Shown piece after piece: positions 24,585 to 31,964 of a stretch of 64,000 bases of DNA; the stretch's first letter is position 1, and the number at the start of each line of letters is the position of its first letter. A program made the position numbers and the translations under genes. Under the pieces are notes generated by a model. It was not told where the DNA came from, ran no database searches, and saw only the letters and a list, made by a program, of their open reading frames with translations. The DNA comes from Rhodoferax sp. (GTDB lineage: Bacteria; Pseudomonadota; Gammaproteobacteria; Burkholderiales; Burkholderiaceae_C), in NCBI RefSeq assembly GCF_025354435.1, contig NZ_JANXMU010000025.1:1-64000 (forward strand), written 5' to 3'.

Positions 24585-26831
24585 ATGCGTTCGGTTCAAA
24601 AAATAAATAACGGTTGGATTTTTCACACAGACTTTTCGCAAGACTTGATTGCGAATGCCAAGGCCGGTGACACCGTGCGCCTGCCGCACAACGCGGTCGA
24701 TCTGGAGATGAACTATTTCGACGAAAAGTCGTTCCAGAAAGAGTTTGCCTACCAACTCAACCTGCCTTGGCAGCCCGCCTTCCAGGGCCAGGAAGTGGCC
24801 CTGGTGTTTGACGGTGCCATGGCCAACACGGTGGTCTGGGTCAACGGCCAGCAGGTGGCCCAGCATGCCGACGGCTACACGCCTTTCGAGGCACGGCTGA
24901 CCGGGCTGCTGAACCCCGGCGACAACCTCGTCACCGTCAAGGTCGACGGCAGCGAGAATCCTGACATCCCGCCCTTCGGTGGCCAGATCGACTACCTGAC
25001 CTACGCTGGCATTTACCGCGATGTGTGGCTCAAAGTGACCGACGCGGTCTCGATTGCCCGCATCAAGGTGGAAACCGCACACGAGCTCAGCGATGGCAAA
25101 ACAGTCACGGTGATCGGCACCCTGGCCAACCCGCGTGGCGTGGCGCTGGCAGGCACGGCGCGGGCCGAGCTGTGCACGCTGGACGGCACGGTGCTGCAGC
25201 AGCACACCGTGGCCTTCACCGGCGACACAGTGCGCCTGGTGTTCGAGAACCTGGCCGGTCTGGCGCTGTGGGAACTCGACTCGCCCCAGCTCTACCGCGT
25301 GGCCCTGCACATTAATACGCCCGACGGGCAAGATACGCTGGAGTCCCGCTTCGGCTTTCGCACCGCGCGCTTCGCCAGCGACGGCTTCCGCCTGAACGGC
25401 AAGCTGCTCAAAATTCGCGGCCTGAACCGCCACCAGTCCTACCCCTACGTGGGCTACGCCATGGGCCGCCGCGCGCAAGAGCTGGATGCCGACATCCTGA
25501 AGAACGAGTTGCACTGCAACCTGGCGCGCACCTCGCACTACCCGCAGTCGCCGTATTTTCTGGACCGTTGCGACGAAATCGGCCTGCTGGTGTTTGAAGA
25601 GATTCCGGGCTGGCAGCACATTGGCGGCGCGGTCTGGCAAGACGAATCGGTCGAGAACGTGCGCCGCATGGTGCAGCGCGACTGGAACCACCCCAGCATC
25701 ATTTTGTGGGGCGTGCGCATCAATGAATCCCGCGACGACCACGACTTCTTCGCCCGCACCAACGCCATGGCCCGCGCCCTGGACACCACCCGCCAAACCG
25801 GTGGCGTGCGCTGCATCGAAAACAGCGAGCTGCTGGAAGACGTGTACACCATGAACGACTTCTTCCACATCGCCCCCGCCGACTGGCTGCCAGGCCGTAC
25901 CCCCGCGCCGCTGCGCCAAACCCGCGACGTGACCGGACTGGCCCATGACGTGCCCTACCTGGTGACCGAGTTCAACGGCCACATGTACCCCACCAAGCGC
26001 ATCGACCCCGAGGACCGCCAGGCCGAGCACGCCACCCGCCACCTGGAGGTGCTCAACGCCGCCTACGCCAACCCGCAAATCGCCGGGGCCATTGGCTGGT
26101 GCATGTTCGACTACAACACCCACAAAGACTTTGGCGCGGGCGACCGCATCTGCCACCACGGCGTGATGGATATCTTCCGTGCGCCCAAGTTCGCCGCCGC
26201 CGTCTACGCCAGCCAGTGCCCGCCGCAGCAGCAGGTGGTGCTGGAGCCCGTGACCTACTGGGCGCGGGGCGAGAAAGACCGCTGCGAGGTGCTGCCCCTG
26301 CTGGTGCTGACCAACTGCGACTACCTCGAATTCCAATTTGGCGACTTCCCCGTGAAGCGTGCCGAGCCCGACCGCGCCAAGTACCCGCACCTGCCGTACG
26401 CACCCGTCACCATCGACAGCCGCCAGGTGGATATGGCCGAAGTGGGGGCCTGGGGCATGCAGTGGCTGGACTGCACGATCACCGGCTTTGTGGGTGGCCA
26501 GGCCGTGGCCAGCGTCACGCTCAGCGGCAACCCGCTCCCCACCACGCTGGAGGTGGTAGCCGACAGCACCACGCTGCTGGCGGGTGAGAAGGATGCCGTG
26601 CGCTTCACCGTGCGCGCCCTCGACCAGTGTGGCCGCGTGCTGCCGTTTCTGGACGACGTGGTGGCGGTGGAAGTGACCGGCGGTGCCCAACTGCTGGGGC
26701 CGGAACTCATTCTGTTCAAAGGCGGCGTGGCGGGCTTCTGGGTGGAGAGTACCGGGGCGCACGCCGATACCCAGGTGGTGGTGTCCACCCGGCGGCTGGG
26801 CCGCCAGGTGTTGACGTTGGCTGCTGCATAA
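24585..26831 (+). CDS. cytoplasmic glycoside hydrolase family 2 enzyme (beta-galactosidase-like)
   Basis: The 748-residue protein has the GH2 architecture. An N-terminal jelly-roll sugar-binding domain (TVVWVNGQQVAQHADGYTPF) is followed by an immunoglobulin-like domain, a TIM barrel from about residue 270 (LLKIRGLNRHQSYPYVG) and C-terminal beta domains. The acid/base Glu381 is in GVRINESRDD and the nucleophile Glu462 in LVTEFNGHMY. There is no signal peptide, so it acts on imported substrate. Its place between permease and ATPase genes means the importer brings in a beta-glycoside (galactoside, glucuronide or mannoside) that this enzyme splits inside the cell. Exact specificity cannot be read. 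Confidence 0.9.
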   Translation: MRSVQKINNGWIFHTDFSQDLIANAKAGDTVRLPHNAVDLEMNYFDEKSFQKEFAYQLNLPWQPAFQGQEVALVFDGAMANTVVWVNGQQVAQHADGYTPFEARLTGLLNPGDNLVTVKVDGSENPDIPPFGGQIDYLTYAGIYRDVWLKVTDAVSIARIKVETAHELSDGKTVTVIGTLANPRGVALAGTARAELCTLDGTVLQQHTVAFTGDTVRLVFENLAGLALWELDSPQLYRVALHINTPDGQDTLESRFGFRTARFASDGFRLNGKLLKIRGLNRHQSYPYVGYAMGRRAQELDADILKNELHCNLARTSHYPQSPYFLDRCDEIGLLVFEEIPGWQHIGGAVWQDESVENVRRMVQRDWNHPSIILWGVRINESRDDHDFFARTNAMARALDTTRQTGGVRCIENSELLEDVYTMNDFFHIAPADWLPGRTPAPLRQTRDVTGLAHDVPYLVTEFNGHMYPTKRIDPEDRQAEHATRHLEVLNAAYANPQIAGAIGWCMFDYNTHKDFGAGDRICHHGVMDIFRAPKFAAAVYASQCPPQQQVVLEPVTYWARGEKDRCEVLPLLVLTNCDYLEFQFGDFPVKRAEPDRAKYPHLPYAPVTIDSRQVDMAEVGAWGMQWLDCTITGFVGGQAVASVTLSGNPLPTTLEVVADSTTLLAGEKDAVRFTVRALDQCGRVLPFLDDVVAVEVTGGAQLLGPELILFKGGVAGFWVESTGAHADTQVVVSTRRLGRQVLTLAAA

Positions 26832-26841
26832 GGAGACCGAG

Positions 26842-27927
26842 ATGGCAGACGTCAAACTCACCCGTATCACCAAATCCTTCGGCAACACCCATGTGATCCG
26901 GGGCGTGGACCTGGAAATCAACAAGGGCGAATTCGTGGTCTTCGTCGGCCCGTCCGGCTGCGGCAAGTCCACCCTGCTGCGCATGGTGGCGGGCCTGGAA
27001 GACATTACCAGCGGCGACCTGGAGATTGGCGGCCTGCGCGTCAACGACCTGGACCCGTCCAAGCGCGGCATCGCCATGGTGTTCCAGTCGTACGCGCTGT
27101 ACCCGCACATGACGGTGCGCGAGAACATGGGCTTTGCCTTGCGCTTTGCCGGGGCCTCCAAAACCGAGGTGGCCACCAAAGTGGATGCCGCGGCCCAGGT
27201 GCTGGGCCTGGGCCCGCTGATGGACCGCAAACCCAAAGCCCTGTCGGGTGGCCAGCGCCAGCGGGTGGCGATTGGCCGCGCCATCGTGCGCGACCCCAAG
27301 GTGTTTCTGTTCGACGAGCCCCTGTCCAACCTGGATGCCGAGCTGCGCGTGCACATGCGCATCGAGATCGCCCGCCTGCACCGCGAGCTGGGCTCCACCA
27401 TCATCTACGTCACCCACGACCAGGTCGAAGCCATGACCCTGGCCGACAAGATCGTGGTGCTGCGCGCCGGCCAGGTCGAGCAGGTGGGTGCGCCGCTGGA
27501 GGTCTACGACAACCCGGCCAACACCTTTGTGGCGGGCTTTATCGGCTCGCCGAAGATGAACTTTCTGGATGGCGTCGTGCGCGGTGCCGACGGCGCGCTG
27601 TGCCACATCGAACTGCCCGGTTTTGGCGGCATTGTGGTGTCGCTGCCGTTCACTGGTCCGGTGCCTGCCACCAGGGCCGAGGTGACGGTAGGCGTGCGCC
27701 CCGAGCATTTCCGCGAAGACGGCGACGGCCACCTGCAGCTCACCATTGACATGCTGGAGCACCTGGGCGGCGAGACTTTTGCCTACGCCCGCGCCGAATC
27801 CGGCGGCCTGATGGTCATCAAAACCGAGCATGGCCGCGCCCTGCGCATGGGCCAGGCGTTCGATGCGCGGTTCCAGACCCGACTCGCATTGCTGTTTGAC
27901 CGCAAGACCGGCGCCCGCATTTATTAG
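26842..27927 (+). CDS. sugar ABC transporter ATPase (MalK/UgpC/MsmK-type)
   Basis: The 361-residue ATPase has Walker A (GPSGCGKSTLLR), the Q loop (FQSYALYPHMTV), the ABC signature (LSGGQRQRVAIGRA), Walker B (VFLFDEPLSNLDAELR) and the H loop (VTHDQVEAM). A C-terminal TOBE/OB regulatory domain (about 245-361) marks the CUT1 sugar-importer class. It begins 10 bp after the GH2 stop with AAGGAG upstream and completes the importer. A family 2 repeat follows immediately after the stop. Confidence 0.94.
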   Translation: MADVKLTRITKSFGNTHVIRGVDLEINKGEFVVFVGPSGCGKSTLLRMVAGLEDITSGDLEIGGLRVNDLDPSKRGIAMVFQSYALYPHMTVRENMGFALRFAGASKTEVATKVDAAAQVLGLGPLMDRKPKALSGGQRQRVAIGRAIVRDPKVFLFDEPLSNLDAELRVHMRIEIARLHRELGSTIIYVTHDQVEAMTLADKIVVLRAGQVEQVGAPLEVYDNPANTFVAGFIGSPKMNFLDGVVRGADGALCHIELPGFGGIVVSLPFTGPVPATRAEVTVGVRPEHFREDGDGHLQLTIDMLEHLGGETFAYARAESGGLMVIKTEHGRALRMGQAFDARFQTRLALLFDRKTGARIY

Positions 27928-27928
27928 T

Positions 27929-28032
27929 GGCTCACCCCCAGGCTACAGTGCTTCGCATCTTTTGCCAACCCCCTTGCAGGGGGCAACACCAGCAGCCTGG
28001 CAGAGCCAGTTCTGCGGTGTTTCTGGAAGGGG
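27929..28032 (+). repeat. repeat family 2, full copy
   Basis: GGCTCACCCCCAGGCTACAG then CCCCCT-TGC-AGGGGG and CAACACCAGCAGCCTGGC to GCGGTGTTTCTGG. The central hairpin plus AACACC/GGTGTT complementary flanks would fold into RNA. It sits at the end of the ABC/GH2 operon, a possible terminator or stabiliser. Confidence 0.8.
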
Positions 28033-28068
28033 CGTATTTGCGGTTGGTTTACGCGGAGACTGCCCTTG

Positions 28069-28110
28069 TCGCTTATCGCTTAAGCACAAGCAGCTATAAA
28101 AAACATAGTT
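28069..28110 (+). repeat. degenerate intergenic repeat family 1 copy
   Basis: GTCGCTTATCGCTTAAGC then ACAAGCAGCTATAAAAAACA keeps the conserved right end (AGCTATAAAA variant) but lacks the CTCTAGCG left end. Confidence 0.55.
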
Positions 28111-28224
28111 CTGGCCAGGGCCCATGTCGTGCCCCGGCCAGAAGCCGTCGTGCGGGTGGGGGCGGGCGAGGCCGATTAGGGCAAGACTGGGGACGTTCAG
28201 CCCCATCCACCACCAGCGCCGCGC

Positions 28225-28569
28225 ATGACCGTTTCCTCCGCCTCCTACATCTACCTCTTCATCGCCATCGTTGCCGAGGTGGTCGCCACCAGCTTCCTCA
28301 AAAGCTCCGAGAGCTTTACCCGGCTCTGGCCCAGCATGGTCACGGTGGTGGGCTATGCCATCGCCTTTCTGTTCCTGTCGCTGACCCTGCGCACCATCCC
28401 CACCGGCGTGGCCTACGCCATCTGGTCGGGCACCGGCATCGTGTTGATTTCGCTGGTGAGCTGGTGGTGGTTCGGCCAGTCGCTGGACTTGCCCGCCATC
28501 GCCGGCATGGGGCTGATCATTGCCGGGGTGGTGGTGGTGAACGTGTTTTCCAAGACGACAGGGCATTGA
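28225..28569 (+). CDS. small multidrug resistance (SMR) efflux protein
   Basis: This 114-residue protein has four transmembrane helices, the normal SMR length. The essential Glu of helix 1 is in FIAIVAEVVATSFLKSS, matching Glu14 of EmrE. PTGVAYAIWSGTGIV is the conserved helix 3 motif, and residues in helix 4 (GLIIAGVVVVNVFS) match the dimer interface. The form is EmrE/QacE-like rather than SugE/Gdx-like. It probably acts as a homodimer exporting cationic compounds by proton antiport. No clear ribosome-binding site; standalone between repeats. Confidence 0.9.
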   Translation: MTVSSASYIYLFIAIVAEVVATSFLKSSESFTRLWPSMVTVVGYAIAFLFLSLTLRTIPTGVAYAIWSGTGIVLISLVSWWWFGQSLDLPAIAGMGLIIAGVVVVNVFSKTTGH

Positions 28570-28592
28570 GGTAAGCGTTTTGCATTAAAGGG

Positions 28593-28652
28593 TAAAACAG
28601 GCCGCTAGCGCATACGGCACCTGCGTAGGCAGCTATAAAAACCATAGTTTTT
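28593..28652 (+). repeat. intergenic repeat family 1 copy
   Basis: AAACAGGCCGCTAGCGCATA, a spacer, then TGCGTAGGCAGCTATAAAAA and CCATAGTTTTT. It lies between the SMR gene and glutamate decarboxylase. Confidence 0.82.
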
Positions 28653-28761
28653 AGCCAGTGTGCTGCAGCGCACAGACCGTGTCACACCCCGCTGCTACAT
28701 TTGCCTGTAGCAGCCGTATCCAAGTCCTTCGGCTTGCAGCGTGCCGCACGAAGGACAACAC

Positions 28762-30180
28762 ATGGCACTGCACCAAACGATTGAAGCACACGACCAGGGG
28801 ATCGAGGACGTGTATTCCACCGATGCCTCGCAGCGCCGCCTGCCCAAGTACCGCCTGCCCGACCATTCCACCGCCGCCTCTGCCGCCTACAACCTGGTGC
28901 GCGACGAGCTGCTGCTGGACGGCAATTCGCGCCAGAACCTGGCCACCTTCTGCACCACCTGGGTCGAACCCGAGGTGCAAAAGCTGATGGCCGATGCGCT
29001 GGACAAGAACATGATCGACAAGGACGAGTACCCGCAAACGGCCGAGATCGAAAACCGCTGTGTGCACATCATTGCCGACCTGTGGCACGCCCCCAAATCC
29101 TGGGACACCATAGGTTGCTCCACCACCGGCTCCAGCGAGGCGGCCATGCTCGGCGGCCTGGCCTTGAAGTGGGCCTGGAAGCAGCGGCGCGAAGCGGCAG
29201 GCCTGCCCACCGACAAGCCCAACTTCGTTTGCGGCCCAGTGCAGATCTGCTGGAAAAAGTTCGCCCGCTACTTTGACGTGGAGATGCGCGAAGTGCCGTT
29301 GCGTGGCGATGCCCTGGGCCTGCAGCCGCAAGACCTGCGCGCCTACTGCGACGAAAACACCATCGGCGTGGTGGCCACGTTGGGTGTCACCTTCACCGGC
29401 ATCTACGAGCCCGTGGCCGCATTGGCCGAAGCGCTGGACGCGCTGCAGCGCGACCTGGGGCTGGATATTCCCATCCACGTGGACGCGGCCAGCGGCGGTT
29501 TTGTGGCCCCGTTCATCCAGCGCGATGTGCAGTGGGACTTTTGCGTGGAGCGGGTCAAATCCATCAATGCCTCCGGCCACAAATACGGCCTGGCCCCGCT
29601 GGGTGTGGGCTGGGTGGTGTGGCGCAGCAAGGCCGATCTGCCCGAAGACCTGATTTTTTACGTGGACTACCTGGGCGGCAACATGGCCACGTTTGCGCTC
29701 AACTTCAGCCGCCCGGGCGGCGAAATCATCGCCCAGTACTACAACTTTTTGCGCCTGGGCCGCGAGGGCTACACCCGCATCCAGCAGGCCTGCGCCGACA
29801 CCGCGCAGTGGCTGGCGCAGGAGCTGGCCCAGATTGGCCCGCTGGAGCTGGTGTATGACGGCAAAGGCGGCCTGCCCGCAGTCTGCTACAAGCTCAAGGA
29901 CGGCGTGGACCATGGATTTACGCTGTATGACCTGTCAGAACGGGTGCGCATGCGCGGCTGGCAAATTGCCTCGTATCCGCTGCCCAGCGACCGCCAGACC
30001 GTGGTGGTGCAGCGGGTGCTGGTGCGCCACGGCGTCAGCCGCGACCTGATCGCGCTGCTGCTGCAAGACCTGCGCCACGGCATCGCCTTTTTGCAGCAAA
30101 ACCCGGTGCTGCATTCCACCGCCGGGCCGACCTTCAACCACGGTGCCGAAGCGGCCCCGGCCCTGTTGGTGTGCGAATAA
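28762..30180 (+). CDS. gadB: glutamate decarboxylase
   Basis: The 472-residue PLP enzyme converts glutamate to GABA and CO2, consuming a cytoplasmic proton. The pyridoxal Lys274 is in NASGHKYGLAP, matching Lys276 of E. coli GadB. The phosphate-binding CSTTGSSEAAML and the Asp/Ala of PIHVDAASGGFVAPF are present. The N-terminus and C-terminus resemble the GadA/B type. AAGGA lies 8 bp before the ATG; a longer frame adds 7 residues. It is followed 15 bp later by an AspT-family antiporter gene, so a decarboxylase/antiporter acid-resistance pair is likely. No gadC (APC-family) gene is present. Confidence 0.94.
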   Translation: MALHQTIEAHDQGIEDVYSTDASQRRLPKYRLPDHSTAASAAYNLVRDELLLDGNSRQNLATFCTTWVEPEVQKLMADALDKNMIDKDEYPQTAEIENRCVHIIADLWHAPKSWDTIGCSTTGSSEAAMLGGLALKWAWKQRREAAGLPTDKPNFVCGPVQICWKKFARYFDVEMREVPLRGDALGLQPQDLRAYCDENTIGVVATLGVTFTGIYEPVAALAEALDALQRDLGLDIPIHVDAASGGFVAPFIQRDVQWDFCVERVKSINASGHKYGLAPLGVGWVVWRSKADLPEDLIFYVDYLGGNMATFALNFSRPGGEIIAQYYNFLRLGREGYTRIQQACADTAQWLAQELAQIGPLELVYDGKGGLPAVCYKLKDGVDHGFTLYDLSERVRMRGWQIASYPLPSDRQTVVVQRVLVRHGVSRDLIALLLQDLRHGIAFLQQNPVLHSTAGPTFNHGAEAAPALLVCE

Positions 30181-30195
30181 AGCCGGTTGCCCGCC

Positions 30196-31896
30196 ATGCA
30201 CGCATTCCTGGTTTTTCTGCAGCAGAACCCGTACATCCTGCTGTTCACCGTGGTCGGCCTGTCGGTCTGGGTGGGCCGCTGGACCGTCCAAGGCTACGGC
30301 CTGGGCCCGGTGGCCTCGGCCATCACCATCGGCTGCGTGGTGGCCACCTGGGGCGCGGCCAACGGCGTGGAATTCACGCTCGACACCTTCACCAAGAGCC
30401 TGTTTTACTACTTGTTCATGTACGGCGTGGGCCTGCGCGTAGGGCCGTCGTTCATTAACAGCCTGAAGGGTGACGGGCTGAAGTTCGTTTTTCTGGCCAC
30501 GTTGTCGTCGCTGCTGGGCCTGGGCATCGTGGTGCTGGGCGCGCGCTGGATGGCGCTGCCGGTGGGCGCGGCGGGCGGCATTCTGGCGGGCTCGCAAACC
30601 ATGTCGGCGGCGATTGGCTCGGCCGAGCAGGCCATTACCTCGGGTGTGGTGGCCCTCCCGCCCGGCTCCACGGCGGCCGGTGCTACCGCCATGATTGCCT
30701 TGTCCTACGGCCTGACTTACATCTGGGGCACGGTGGGCATCATCCTGATCTGCAAATATCTGCCGCGCTGGTGGCGCGTGGATGCGCGCCAGGCCGCCCA
30801 GGACTACGAGCACGAGCACGGCGTGCCCAATGTGGACGACGCGGGCCTTAGCGGCTACCGTCCGTTCGACCTGCGCGCCTATCGCGTGGTGCACCCCGAC
30901 ACGGTCGGCCAGAGCATTGCCCAGTTCCGGGCGCGCTTTCCGCAGTACCAGATCGAAAACGTCGAGCGCGGCAAGCGTCTGCTGGGGGCCGACCCGTCCC
31001 TGGTGCTGCGGCACGGCGACGTGGTGGCCCTGGGCGGCAGCCTGGTGGCGCTGACCGACCACATGGGCAGCATCGGCCCCGAAGTGCCGGACGCACGGGC
31101 GCTGAACATCCCGCTGGACCAAGCCGAAATTGTGGTCACCCACCGTGCGGCGATTGGCCGCACGCTGCAGGACTTCCGCACTTCGCCGCTGGCCGGGCAG
31201 GTGCAGCTCACCGGCATCGAGCGCGGCGGCGTGCCCCTGCCCATGGGCTTGCAGACCCGGCTGCAGCGCCTGGACGTGCTGCACTTTGTGGGCCTGCGCA
31301 GCGCCATTGACCAGGCCACCGCGCTGCTGGGGCCGGTGGCGCGGCCCAGCACCGCCACCGACCTGCTGACGCTGTCGCTGGGCATGCTTCTGGGCTTTGG
31401 GATCGGGCTGGTGCAGGTGCCCGCGTTTGGCGCGACGGTGGGGCTGGGCAATGCGGGCGGCCTGCTGGTGTCGGGCATCCTCGTGTCGTCGCTGGTGTCA
31501 CGCCTGCGCTTCTTTGGCAACACGCCCAACGCCGCGCGCAATGTGCTGGAGGACATGGGGCTGATCTTCTTTGTGGCCATCGTCGGGGTCAACGCCGGGG
31601 CCCACCTGCTGTCGCAGCTTAGCGGCACCCTGGCGCTGCAGATTCTGGGGCTGGGTTTTGTGGCCTGCACCGTGCCGCCCTTTGTCGTCTGGGCCATCGG
31701 CCTGCACCTGTTCAAGATCAACCCCGCCATCCTGATGGGCGGTGTCGCCGGGGCCCGCAGCCATTCCGGCCCGGCCCGCGAAGCCGCCAAGGAAATCGAC
31801 AGCTCGGTGCCGTGGATCGGCTTTCCGGTGGCGTATGCGGTATCGGGGATTTTGCTGACGGTGTTTGGCTACTTCGCCATGGTCTTGGCGCAGTAG
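30196..31896 (+). CDS. AspT/YidE-family aspartate:alanine-type antiporter
   Basis: This 566-residue membrane protein has the duplicated AspT/YidE architecture: five N-terminal helices, two central RCK_C (TrkA_C) domains at about residues 215-375, and five C-terminal helices. The repeat motifs GGILAGSQTMSAAIGSAEQA and GGVAGARSHSGPAREAAKEI mark the two pore halves. AspT exchanges aspartate for alanine beside an aspartate decarboxylase. Here the gene partners glutamate decarboxylase, suggesting glutamate/GABA exchange. The start is the ATG 9 bp after a TTG; no strong ribosome-binding site is seen, so translation may be coupled to gadB. Confidence 0.86.
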   Translation: MHAFLVFLQQNPYILLFTVVGLSVWVGRWTVQGYGLGPVASAITIGCVVATWGAANGVEFTLDTFTKSLFYYLFMYGVGLRVGPSFINSLKGDGLKFVFLATLSSLLGLGIVVLGARWMALPVGAAGGILAGSQTMSAAIGSAEQAITSGVVALPPGSTAAGATAMIALSYGLTYIWGTVGIILICKYLPRWWRVDARQAAQDYEHEHGVPNVDDAGLSGYRPFDLRAYRVVHPDTVGQSIAQFRARFPQYQIENVERGKRLLGADPSLVLRHGDVVALGGSLVALTDHMGSIGPEVPDARALNIPLDQAEIVVTHRAAIGRTLQDFRTSPLAGQVQLTGIERGGVPLPMGLQTRLQRLDVLHFVGLRSAIDQATALLGPVARPSTATDLLTLSLGMLLGFGIGLVQVPAFGATVGLGNAGGLLVSGILVSSLVSRLRFFGNTPNAARNVLEDMGLIFFVAIVGVNAGAHLLSQLSGTLALQILGLGFVACTVPPFVVWAIGLHLFKINPAILMGGVAGARSHSGPAREAAKEIDSSVPWIGFPVAYAVSGILLTVFGYFAMVLAQ

Positions 31897-31904
31897 CAGC
31901 GGTT

Positions 31905-31964
31905 TAAGCAAAATCGGCATCTAGCGCAGGTGCTGCCTGCGCTAGATGCTATAAAAATAGTAGT
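31905..31964 (+). repeat. intergenic repeat family 1 copy with perfect 14-bp hairpin
   Basis: GCATCTAGCGCAGG-TGCTG-CCTGCGCTAGATGC at 31917-31949 is a perfect hairpin, followed by TATAAAAATAGTAG. It lies between the convergent antiporter and YdeP-type genes, and no intrinsic terminator of another kind is seen there. Confidence 0.87.

Noticed and set aside
24567-27404. Very long antisense reading frames, for example opposite the GH2 and ATPase genes and opposite gguA (59039-60898)
   Set aside because: They follow from high GC and codon bias of the real genes on the plus strand; the products are His/Arg/Gly-rich without domains and have no start signals.
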